In this document: piece by piece, positions 16,821 through 25,900 of the stretch
Layout: every line of letters begins with the position of its first letter
How positions within the stretch are numbered: position 1 is the first letter of the stretch
Assembly (NCBI GenBank): GCA_947170265.1
Contig: CAMVSV010000025.1
Location: 1-36,183, forward strand
Direction of reading: 5' to 3'
Origin: an uncultured Prevotella sp.
GTDB lineage: Bacteria; Bacteroidota; Bacteroidia; Bacteroidales; Bacteroidaceae
Length of the DNA stretch: 36,183 bases
The notes under the pieces: generated by a model
The model's database searches: none
Seen by the model: only the letters and a program-made list of their open reading frames with translations
What the model was told of the DNA's origin: nothing
Made by a program: the position numbers and the translations under genes

Positions 16821-17651
16821 ATGAAAACAGACAGAAACATCAGACAGCTGGCAGTGGCATGGCTCAACTCCAGCCGCAATTTCCATCAGGGATTGCAGAT
16901 CTTGTTGAACAGCGGATTCAAGCCTGGCGTGGTTGCCAAGCTTTACCGGGTGGGTCCTCAAGCACCAGAGGCGTCTGAGCGGCTGGTATTCCTCATCCGT
17001 GAATATATATCGGTGTTCGGCAAGCCTGACCAGCCTGCAGACACGGATGCGGTGCTCCATGTGTTTGATGGGATGCCGTCGCCGGAGGACACCCCTGACG
17101 AAGAGTCGAAAGCCATTCTCTACCGTGCTAAACGAGGGAAGAACCCTCCGCGGATTGGAAAGATTATCTCTGAATATGCCTCTCTCTACCGAAAGAGGGA
17201 GAAGGCTTTCCGTCAGCTGACCGAAATGCCGGAAGACAACGATGAGAAAAACATCAAAAAGCGGAAGGAGCTTTCCGACAGCATGGAACGTGCCACTGAC
17301 CGGATGGAAAAGCTATATCCCCTTTTCCGGAAGCACATTGAGACCAACCAGGACATCACGGAGGAAGAGGCTGATGCCGTGGCGATAGAGACCAAGCCAG
17401 TCGAAGAACCAGCCAAGCAGGAGGAAGATTTTGAAAGTCTCTCTGTGGAGCAGCTGCAGCAGCTGGTGATAAAGAAATCGCAGGCAAGGAGTAAAGCCAA
17501 GAACTGGCTCAAATACCAGTCGCCACAACCGAAGCCGGAACCTAACCCGCTGCCAGACTGTGCGGCACGAATCAAATATGAGAAGAAATTAGCACGACTG
17601 GAAAATGAAATTGAGAAAATACGCTACATCATCGCCCAGAAAATGCCTTGA
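16821..17651 (+). CDS. Coiled-coil phage protein, unknown
   Basis: This encodes 276 residues. The N-terminal 100 residues are compact and mixed. Residues about 125-180 (KREKAFRQLTEMPEDNDEKN and on) and 220-276 are charged heptads predicted to form coiled coils, separated by a Glu/Lys-rich linker. It lies 14 nt after the portal gene, and its 3' end overlaps the next gene by 47 nt. A head-assembly or connector-binding role is possible. Not recognised. Confidence 0.55.
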   Translation: MKTDRNIRQLAVAWLNSSRNFHQGLQILLNSGFKPGVVAKLYRVGPQAPEASERLVFLIREYISVFGKPDQPADTDAVLHVFDGMPSPEDTPDEESKAILYRAKRGKNPPRIGKIISEYASLYRKREKAFRQLTEMPEDNDEKNIKKRKELSDSMERATDRMEKLYPLFRKHIETNQDITEEEADAVAIETKPVEEPAKQEEDFESLSVEQLQQLVIKKSQARSKAKNWLKYQSPQPKPEPNPLPDCAARIKYEKKLARLENEIEKIRYIIAQKMP

Positions 17652-18210
17652 GGAGCAGAATCATGAACTGATCATGCGCCATGCGCTTGACCCGGACCAT
17701 TCGCCGCTCTCTCCCTCACAACAGGAGCAGTATAAGCGGGTGGTTCAGGCGGCCAAGCTTTTCGACGACTATCCGGACGAGCGGCATGTCATCAACCTGA
17801 TGAAAGAGAAATATCCGGTTTCTCTCACGCAGATCCGCAAGGACATCGCACTCGCCAAGGAACTGTTCAAGACCCAGCATACCTTCGACTGGGATTTGTG
17901 GCACATCTGGGAGCTCAAAGACCAGCTTGACCTCATCAAGCGGTGCAGGGATAAGGAGGACTTCAAGAACTGGAATGCAGCGAAGAAACATCTCCGTGAT
18001 ATTCTCGGCAGCAAACCTGAAGCTGTGGAGGATCCTCGCCGCATGGAGAAGAATGTTTTCTATATCCAGGTGAACAACGGTACCAACCAGCAGCTCAACA
18101 TACCACTCGACACCATCCGATCCCTCTCAGCAGATGACCGGCGCATCATCCTCGAGAATATGTCGGAACCGCTCGATGAGGCAGATGCCGACCAAATTTT
18201 TGACAGCTGA
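17605..18210 (+). CDS. Candidate terminase small subunit
   Basis: This encodes 201 residues from ATG 17605, a long 47-nt overlap with the previous gene; ATG 17674 (codon 24) is an alternative start. Residues about 58-90 (RHVINLMKEKYPVSLTQIRK) look like a helix-turn-helix of the kind used by small terminases to bind the packaging site. A charged helical part follows, with 'LWHIWELKDQLDLIKRCRDK' at about 98-117, and a short beta C-terminus. No other gene in the window is a better small-terminase candidate. It lies 4.3 kb downstream of the large subunit, an unusual placement. Confidence 0.5.
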   Translation: MKLRKYATSSPRKCLEEQNHELIMRHALDPDHSPLSPSQQEQYKRVVQAAKLFDDYPDERHVINLMKEKYPVSLTQIRKDIALAKELFKTQHTFDWDLWHIWELKDQLDLIKRCRDKEDFKNWNAAKKHLRDILGSKPEAVEDPRRMEKNVFYIQVNNGTNQQLNIPLDTIRSLSADDRRIILENMSEPLDEADADQIFDS

Positions 18211-18254
18211 TTGCAAAATGAAGTTGGCAAATAAGAGGCTTAATCTTAACACAT

Positions 18255-18275
18255 ACTGTTATTTATAGCAGTTTT
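18255..18275 (+). terminator. Short hairpin with T4, possible terminator before the moron
   Basis: ACTGTTAT pairs with ATAGCAGT around a 2-nt spacer (one G-T wobble), then TTTT. The stem is short, so this is a weak terminator or an operator-like palindrome. It separates the late operon from the moron promoter. Confidence 0.4.
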
Positions 18276-18287
18276 CCATGTGTTTCC

Positions 18288-18318
18288 ATTGTCCATTATA
18301 TTTGTTTCCTTATCTTTG
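18288..18318 (+). promoter_or_regulatory. Moron promoter
   Basis: -33-like ATTG at 18288-18291, 19-nt spacer, -7 box TATCTTTG at 18311-18318. A second -7 box, TATATTTG, lies at 18297-18304. ATG 18345 is 26 nt downstream of the first box. Confidence 0.65.
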
Positions 18319-18344
18319 GATATAAATCAAAAAGGAATAATTGT

Positions 18345-18686
18345 ATGTCAGGTTCAAATAATTGTGTTCCAATCTTTGTCATTGAGGGACCAATGAAAGA
18401 TAACCATAAACGGAGGGTAAGGAAAAAAAACAATAATCCTTCTTCCGTATATTTTGTCTGTGCCTTGTTTTTACCATATTTCCTTTATTGTATTTTGTCT
18501 GAAATATCATGCAGTTTTGTGGTAAAGGCCATTATCGCATTGTTATTTATCTGCATTGAGAATTATTTTGTGAGCCAAGGAATAAAGAAATACAAGAAAG
18601 AAAAATCAGCCAGACGCCTTGCCTCTGATGTTGCAAAAGAAAAATCTTCCGATGATTCAACAAATACTTCTCTTGTGAATTCATGA
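18345..18686 (+). CDS. AT-rich two-helix membrane protein (moron)
   Basis: This encodes 113 residues. A basic region at 20-31 (NHKRRVRKKNNN) precedes two hydrophobic segments at about 34-52 and 56-76, and a Lys/Ser-rich tail follows. The gene is clearly more AT-rich than the late genes around it. It has its own promoter (18288-18318) and terminator (18710-18742), and sits between the packaging and tape-measure genes. This is the arrangement of a moron, a gene added to a prophage and expressed apart from the lytic operons. Many morons block superinfection or modify the host surface; no such motif is seen here, so the function is unknown. Confidence 0.65.
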   Translation: MSGSNNCVPIFVIEGPMKDNHKRRVRKKNNNPSSVYFVCALFLPYFLYCILSEISCSFVVKAIIALLFICIENYFVSQGIKKYKKEKSARRLASDVAKEKSSDDSTNTSLVNS

Positions 18687-18709
18687 AAATAAAGTTTATT
18701 ATGCCATAA

Positions 18710-18742
18710 AAGAGCACTCCTTTTCGGTTTGCTCTTTTTTTT
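18710..18742 (+). terminator. Terminator after the moron
   Basis: AAGAGCA pairs with TGCTCTT, with an inner CC/GG, followed by a run of T's to 18742. It lies 24 nt after the moron stop and 28 nt before the tape-measure promoter box. Confidence 0.8.
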
Positions 18743-18769
18743 GTCCTATTCCATCGTCTTGAGAAGACT

Positions 18770-18777
18770 TATTTTTG
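18770..18777 (+). promoter_or_regulatory. Late promoter -7 box TATTTTTG for the tape measure
   Basis: Perfect TAnnTTTG match 17 nt before ATG 18795, the same type and spacing as the other late boxes. Confidence 0.6.
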
Positions 18778-18794
18778 TGCCATAATATAGTATT

Positions 18795-21700
18795 ATGGCA
18801 AATACAACTCAAATATCCAGAAGTCTCAAAATCTACCTTGACGGGAAAGAGGTGACCCGTTCCGTTTCTTCAATCAGAAGGGAAATACGGACGGTGCGGG
18901 ACCAACTCAATAATGCACAGATCGGTTCAGATGAATATAGGAAATCCATGGAGAGGCTAAAGACACTAAATGGAATTCTTGATGAGCATAAGCGGAACCT
19001 TTCTGATATCAAGGGCCGGATAGAAGGAGTGGAAAAACAAAGTGGATCATTCTTTTCTAAAGTACAAGAATGGGTTAAAGGAGGTTTCTTTAGCAAGATG
19101 GGAATGGATTCCTTTGACGCTCTTCTCGGCAAACTCTCCCAGTTCCGAGATCTCTCCATGCAGAAAGAATCTTCTTCTGCCAATCTTCAAGCTCTTACCG
19201 GCTTGGATGACGCATCCATAGGATGGTTGACTGAGCAGGCGGAAAAGCTCTCCACCACCATGGATGAGACGGGACTGCGTGTTTCCCAGTCGTCTCAGGA
19301 GATTCTGGAAGCTTATATGCTTGTTGGGTCTGCCAAACCTGAACTGCTTTCTGACAAGGAAGCCCTCAACGCTGTCACTGTTGAGGCGATGCGACTGGCA
19401 CAAGCGGCGAAGATGGACCTCAAAGATGCTGTCGATGGAGTGACGCTTGCTCTCAATCAATATGGGGCTGGAGCAGAAGAGGCTGCCAAATATGTGAATG
19501 TGCTGGCTGCTGGCTCAAAAGCAGGATCTGCAGACGTACAGTCGCAGACCGCTTCCATCATAAAAGCTGGTGTGGCGGCTGCCACGGCTAATGTGCCCAT
19601 CGAGCAGCTGGTCGGCTCCATCGAGACGCTGGCGGAAAAAGGTATCAAGGGGGAAGTGGCAGGAACAGGACTCAAGACCTTCTTCCTGAAGTTGGAGACC
19701 ATGGCGGACGATTGCCGGCCATCGGTGGTGGGACTGCAGACGGCATTGGAAAACCTGGCGGCCAAGAACATGACCACGGATGAGATGATGAAAGCGTTCG
19801 GAGAGGGAACCTATACCGTGGCGCAGGCCATGATCTCCTCTGCGGATTCTTTCCGGAACTACACGGCAGCTGTGACCGACACCTCGGTGGCTGTGGAACA
19901 GGCAGCTATCAACTCTGACACGGCCCAGGTGAAATCCGCTCAGCTGCAGAACCAGATTAACGAACTGGGAATGGAGATTTGGGAATCACTCGCTCCGGCT
20001 TATAATGTAATGTTGGAAGGATTGTCCGGATTCCTGAGCCTGATGCCGTCTGTCCTTTCTTTTATCGGAAATCATATCGGTATGATAGCCACTTTGGTGA
20101 CATCCATGATTTTGCTGAAGAACCAGCAGGTTATTGTCAACGCCCTCCAGACGGCTTGGAACAACATAACAGTGATTGGGACTACAATCCGGAAGGCCTT
20201 CACTCTTCAGCTGAATCTGTCTAATATGGCGATGAACCGCTATCTGGTGACTGTCAGAAACCATAATGCCCTGACAAGACTTGCCATTGCTGTGATGGCT
20301 CTGTTCAGGTCTGGAATGCTGCTGCTCTCAGGCAGCACGTCGGCAGCCACTGCCTCTTTCAAGGTGTTTACGACCGCTATTTCTGCCAATCCGATAGGAA
20401 TGATCATTACAGGAGTGACGGCTGCTATATCTGTGATCTCCATGTTTACATCGTCCACGGACGATGCCACGGAATCTACTAATAAACTCTCAGCTGCACA
20501 GGAAGCCATGAACGACGTGCGCAACAAAGTGGCAGAAAGTACGGCTGAAGAGAGAACCCGCATCGAGGCACTGACCAGCATCATTCATGATAACTCGGCA
20601 TCGTATGATGAGAAGAAGAAAGCCATCGCGTCTCTCCAACAAATTGTTCCGGCTTACCAGGCAACTCTTTCCAATGAGGGTGTGTTGTTGAGAGAAAACA
20701 CACAAGCCATCGAAGACTATCTGGTGAAACTCGATAAGATGTCCATGGCTCAGGCTGCTTACGAGAAAATTACAGAACTGAATAAAAAACTCCTGGAAAA
20801 TTCATCCACTCTTACAACAAATGCTGAAAGCTTGAATGACTATGTCAACAAAAACAGGGGAAAGATCTATCGTTCAACACGGACGGACGATTCACCTGCT
20901 GCAATGGCAGACCGAATGAAGGAATATCGGTCTAAAGAAGAGTTCAAGGCTGGTGCCGTTGGATTCATCGAAGCAATTGAAACCGCTAAGGAGGAACGCG
21001 CGGATCTGAATAAAGCCAAGAATGCGTTGCTTAGTTATATCAGGTCTGATTCCGACACCTACTCTTATTATAATAACATCGCCAACAATAAGGGAACCCC
21101 TCCAACTCCTGCCACCATCACCCCTCCAGCCTCCAATACTTCGAAAACGAATGTCACGAGGAACAGGCCTACATCGGTTTCTTCAAAAACCAGGACATCG
21201 CCGAAAACCAAGACTCAGGATGATAAACGTGACGATGCCGAAAAACGTGTCCGGGAAGAGCTGGAGAAAATCGCCATGAAGTATGACCAGCGGATGAACG
21301 AGGTGAAGGACAAGTTCAAGAACGGACAGATCGCATCTGAACGGGAATACAACACCCAGCTGGAAGACCTCACCATCCAACGGCTGCAGGAACAGCTGAA
21401 GGTGACGGGAATCTCTGAGGAGAAGCAGGTGGAGCTGCTGTCGAAACTGAAGGATATCTATGTGCGGCATAAATCGGAACTCAATTCCATACTGGCTGAC
21501 ATCGACAAGTCCTCTGAGGACTCCTACAACCAGCAGCTGGCTCGGATCGCAGAGGAAGAGGAAGAGAAAATGGACAAACTCCGGCGAAATTATCAGCTCG
21601 GCATGCTCACTGAACAGGAATTCCAGGATGCACGGACGAAAATCATCATGGATGCCCGCAAACAACGCACCGAAGCTTACCAAGAGTCGGAAGATTACAT

Positions 21701-22607
21701 CAAGGGGCTGGATGCCATCAAAGCATATATCAAGCAAGGCGAGAAACAATATGCCGGGCAGAACGACGGGGCGGCTGCCTTCCTCGGACTGACAGGACTG
21801 GCTGACGAGATAGCAAACGTGAAGAGCGTGATGGCTTCTCTTTCCAAGGACTCTCCGGAATACCAGGCACTCGAAGGGTATCTCGACAACCTGGAGAACA
21901 CCTTCAAGACGAAAGGCGAGGCTATCAGGTCGCTGGTCACCGACATCGGCGCATCTCTCGGCACCGCACTCGGTGAAGCCATCGCCAGCAACAAGCAGGG
22001 AGCAAGAGAAGCCCTGAAATCGCTGGTCATGATGGTCATCGATGCCATCGAGCAGCTGGTCAACGCTCTCTACCTCGTGCCGATGGCGGAAGCTGTGGTT
22101 CCTGGAGTGGGGTGGGGAAAGGCTTTGGCAACGATGGCACAGATAGCAGCTGTGAAAATCGCGTTCGCCGCGGTGAAAGCGGGCGTAAGCAGCATGCTCG
22201 GAAAAAACTATTATACTGGTGGCTATACCGGCAATGGCCGGTGGGATGATCCACGTGGAGTCGTCCATGCCGGCGAGTTTGTGGCCAACCGCTTTGCCGT
22301 GGCCAATCCTGCTGTGCGGCCAGTGCTCGATTTGATTGACGCCGCTCAACGTTCCGGTAATATCCGCTCCCTCTCTGCAGATGATATCACAGCTGTGGCA
22401 ACGCCGGTGGCCGGACGAACCGGACAATCTTCGGATCCTGAAGTGAAGAGGCTGCTGGCAGCTTGCACATCCATGCTCCAGCGTGTGGATGAGCGTTTCG
22501 CCCAGCCAATCCATGCCTACACCACGGCCACTGGAAAATACGGCACGATGGAAGCAGAGCGGCTTGTGGAACAAATGCGTTCCAACTCCCAGCGCAAACT
22601 ATCATGA
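18795..22607 (+). CDS. Tail tape measure protein
   Basis: This encodes 1270 residues. Residues 1-80 are coiled coil. Residues about 115-400 match the phage tail tape measure (TP901/PhageMin_Tail) pattern, with 'AQAAKMDLKDAVDGVTLALN' and 'AAATANVPIEQLVGSIETLAEKG'-type segments. Hydrophobic stretches lie at 420-440, 495-510, 535-555 and in the C-terminal region. A Pro/Thr-rich linker (about 765-805) leads to long coiled coils at 815-990. Near 1137-1163 is 'GGYTGNGRWDDPRGVVHAGE', common near the end of tape measures. This length would set a tail near 190 nm by the usual 0.15 nm per residue rule. It is the first gene of its unit. Confidence 0.9.
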   Translation: MANTTQISRSLKIYLDGKEVTRSVSSIRREIRTVRDQLNNAQIGSDEYRKSMERLKTLNGILDEHKRNLSDIKGRIEGVEKQSGSFFSKVQEWVKGGFFSKMGMDSFDALLGKLSQFRDLSMQKESSSANLQALTGLDDASIGWLTEQAEKLSTTMDETGLRVSQSSQEILEAYMLVGSAKPELLSDKEALNAVTVEAMRLAQAAKMDLKDAVDGVTLALNQYGAGAEEAAKYVNVLAAGSKAGSADVQSQTASIIKAGVAAATANVPIEQLVGSIETLAEKGIKGEVAGTGLKTFFLKLETMADDCRPSVVGLQTALENLAAKNMTTDEMMKAFGEGTYTVAQAMISSADSFRNYTAAVTDTSVAVEQAAINSDTAQVKSAQLQNQINELGMEIWESLAPAYNVMLEGLSGFLSLMPSVLSFIGNHIGMIATLVTSMILLKNQQVIVNALQTAWNNITVIGTTIRKAFTLQLNLSNMAMNRYLVTVRNHNALTRLAIAVMALFRSGMLLLSGSTSAATASFKVFTTAISANPIGMIITGVTAAISVISMFTSSTDDATESTNKLSAAQEAMNDVRNKVAESTAEERTRIEALTSIIHDNSASYDEKKKAIASLQQIVPAYQATLSNEGVLLRENTQAIEDYLVKLDKMSMAQAAYEKITELNKKLLENSSTLTTNAESLNDYVNKNRGKIYRSTRTDDSPAAMADRMKEYRSKEEFKAGAVGFIEAIETAKEERADLNKAKNALLSYIRSDSDTYSYYNNIANNKGTPPTPATITPPASNTSKTNVTRNRPTSVSSKTRTSPKTKTQDDKRDDAEKRVREELEKIAMKYDQRMNEVKDKFKNGQIASEREYNTQLEDLTIQRLQEQLKVTGISEEKQVELLSKLKDIYVRHKSELNSILADIDKSSEDSYNQQLARIAEEEEEKMDKLRRNYQLGMLTEQEFQDARTKIIMDARKQRTEAYQESEDYIKGLDAIKAYIKQGEKQYAGQNDGAAAFLGLTGLADEIANVKSVMASLSKDSPEYQALEGYLDNLENTFKTKGEAIRSLVTDIGASLGTALGEAIASNKQGAREALKSLVMMVIDAIEQLVNALYLVPMAEAVVPGVGWGKALATMAQIAAVKIAFAAVKAGVSSMLGKNYYTGGYTGNGRWDDPRGVVHAGEFVANRFAVANPAVRPVLDLIDAAQRSGNIRSLSADDITAVATPVAGRTGQSSDPEVKRLLAACTSMLQRVDERFAQPIHAYTTATGKYGTMEAERLVEQMRSNSQRKLS

Positions 22608-22630
22608 TTATTCATTAAAATAACACGATT

Positions 22631-22918
22631 ATGACTTACCAAGAACTAATAGATCTGGCCACGCAGATCCGTGACAATTCCGCGGCTGCGTCCAACACAG
22701 CCGAACTGGTCGGCTCCACGGTGCTCGCCGTTATCCAGTATTTCCAGGTACGCTCCGGCGCAGCTGCCATCGAGGCGGAAGTGCAACAGGCCCTGGAACT
22801 CATTGACCAGGCAGGCACCACCGCAACAGGCAGCATCAACACAGCCAAGGAAGACGCGCTGGATGCTATCAACGAGGCAATCCAAGGAATTGATATCACT
22901 TATAAGGTTATCGACTAA
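22631..22918 (+). CDS. Small fibre-associated protein
   Basis: This encodes 95 residues: MTYQELIDLATQIRDNSAAA, then repeated Ala/Glu-rich helices (SINTAKEDALDAINEAIQG) and a short C-terminal strand. It looks like an elongated helical bundle or trimer stalk. It lies 23 nt after the tape measure and 15 nt before the receptor-binding protein, a position used in Bacteroidetes phages for the adaptor linking fibre to tail. Function is inferred from position. Confidence 0.6.
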   Translation: MTYQELIDLATQIRDNSAAASNTAELVGSTVLAVIQYFQVRSGAAAIEAEVQQALELIDQAGTTATGSINTAKEDALDAINEAIQGIDITYKVID

Positions 22919-22933
22919 CATAAATGTAATAAT

Positions 22934-25900
22934 ATGGCAACGAAAAATATACAACTTACGAATCCGGCGAATGACAATCTGATGCCGAGGACAAAGACCG
23001 AGGTCATATCTATTGACATTATTCATGATAATGTGTATAAAGGATTTGTTGCTGGTAAGTGCTGGCTACCAGCGGGGCTCAGCACAACAAGCCATTTTTC
23101 TGCGCATACTGACCTGATTGAGGTCAAGCAAGGTGATGTGATAATTGTTGAGAACTATCGCACATACGCATCAGCAACAGGAGGTGGTCCTTTCTGTGCT
23201 ATATATCCTACGAATGAAGGTACAGGAGGAACAAGGTATAACTGCAATGATGTGCTTGTACCTGACCCATCAGTCAGTCTGAAGTACACTTTCATTGTCC
23301 CTCAGGATGGATGGATAGGTATCAACATCGGTGTTGAGACTCAATCCTACATTACGGCTTGTAGAATCATCCACCAACAGGTGGAAGAGGGGAACCTGAA
23401 AGACAAGATTGATGAGCTTGATGGCGGAGTCAAGCGCATTGAAGATTCTCTATACAAGTCTGTTGATGGGAAGCAGGTTGACGTAATCATCTTCATGGGA
23501 CAGTCTAATATGGCAGGACGTGGAATTGTGACTGACACCCACCCAGAGGATGCTCCAGCGGTACTTGATGGTGCTGGCTATGAGTTCAGGGCCATCACTG
23601 ACCCTACCAAATTATATCCTATTACTAAGACCCTCGGTGTCGATGAGAATGTGAGTGGTGGAATTAACGATACTGTGCCTAAGACTGGTGGGTGTGTACC
23701 TGCATTTGTCAATGCTTACTTTTTGGCCACAAAGACACCTGTCATTGCTGTCAGTGCAAGTGAGGGGAATACAAGGTCAAGTGAGTGGAAGGCTGGTACT
23801 GCTCGTCTTAATGATGCTATATCGAGACTCGAATCTTGTGTGGCGTGGTTAACCGCAAACGGATATGACATTGCTCACAAGTATATGGTGTGGTGTCAGG
23901 GTGAAGCTGATGCAGATGCTGGTGTTGATGCAGCAACTTATTCCGCTAATTTTGCGAATATGTTCTCTGAAATGCAGTCACATGGCATTGAAAAATGCTT
24001 CATGATTCAGATTGGTGAATATAACGGCACCACATCAGGTTTAGTGGAAGCTTATCAACTTATTCAGCAGGCTCAGGTGGAGATATGTGACACTACACCT
24101 AATGTAGTGATGATTTCAGATTCATTCAGGCTGTTCAAGGCGAGAGGGTTGATGAAGGACCAATTCCACTACTATCAGGATGGCTACAACATCGTAGGTC
24201 TGCAAGCTGGTCATAATGCTGGGCTGAATCGTAATATATCAGGTGATATCGTATATGATTATATTGAAACCAATAAGGTTCGCCTCACAACACCTCTTGG
24301 CGAAAAAATAATGCCGCAAACTGACGCTGAGGTTGTTGATGTGGTAGATACGGAACTCTCCTATACTACACTGGTCAACAACAAGTACATCAATAAGAAT
24401 GGTGTGGAGGTGTCGCAGAATGGGCAGACATACGGCTATGGTGAGATTGGTGATATTAAGAAAGTGAGGGTGAAGTGGACATCTTTTGCCAACGTACAGA
24501 ATTACTCACTCATTGCTTTCTATGCATCAGATGACTTTACCCTGGCACCAATCAGCAAGCTTGTCGGAGTGAATGGCGTGACTACTGGTGAGGCGATTGT
24601 GGATGTACCTGAAGGTGCAGTGTATTTTGCTTATAGTATGCCAACTAACGTAACATTAACTGTATATACATCTGACGCTCTCACTTATGTGAAGGACATG
24701 AGGAAGGAGCTGATGAGCCTTGGGTTGGACTACAACCACTTTGATGAGCTGGAACTTGTGGAGCGAGTGGCATCAACATATCTGAGCAGAGGTGGTGCTG
24801 TTGTCTATGGTACTTCATGGTCTGCTTATGCCATAAGAGTCTATGCTGTGGTTCCTGGTCAGGTGGTCTATTTCTATCATCCTATTGCTTGGAACACTGG
24901 ATTCGCTGTCTATGGCTTTGCCAACAGCTATGCGAGTGGCACACGATGCAAGGCTTATGAAGCTGACATATCTCAAAGTGTGACACCGAAGTATGACGGC
25001 TCATTCAAGAGGCTTGTGGTTCCTGATGGATGTCAGTATCTTATAGTCAATGAACTTGCTGCTGTGGGTGAGAAAGCTTTCACACATATCAAGGTGCTGG
25101 GAACTCCGCGCCATGTGGACTTGCATAAGGTTAAGAACTATAATCCTTGCTTCGATTTGTCAAGTCCTGTATGGGCTCAGCAGGTTGGTGACCTTGACCA
25201 ATGGATTAGTGGATTGGGCTGCTCTTTCTCTGGTGCTGAGCAGTTGAAATACCCGACAGTGGTGGAGGATAGTGGTAGTGTGTTCGCAGATACAGGTGCG
25301 ACTCATTATCTTGAATGTATTCAAAAAATGAATGTTGGTCCGGGATGCCGTTTCTTCTATTTATACAGCAAGGATTTCAGCAATGCTTTCAAAAAGAACA
25401 AGACACTGAGGGTTGAGTTTGACCTTCAAATTGATTCGGATGCCGCCATTGCAATCAAGTTCAATAGCTATTGCTATCTGAATGGAAGCACCTCTGGATT
25501 GGGTGGTACTCAGTATGAACAGACTTTCCAGCCTGGGGTCGTAACTCATGTTGACAGGATTTTCTATTATAGCAATTTACCACTTGAGAATGGATTTATT
25601 CAGTTCAACTTAGTTTATTTTACCGCAGCTCAATTATCCCATATTACCTCAGTCAAGATTGCCAACTTGGTGATTACGGATGACATTCAGCAACTCAATA
25701 TTCCTACTCAGGAAGCTTACAAACCATCTGATTGGCTTGGCAGGAATAGATATTTCAATAAGAGATGCCTATTTATAGGAGATTCCATTTCCACATCAGG
25801 AACTTGGGTTTGGAAAAATGTCCTGAACTGGAGGTATGGACTGAGGTCGGAAGATAGAAAGTCGAGTGACATGAGTATCGCGCCTGCTGAGGGTAGTATA

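Noticed and set aside
21183..22574. 463-codon minus-strand frame opposite the tape measure
   Set aside because: It is antisense to a well-supported gene, with His/Ser/Cys-rich shadow composition and no motif.
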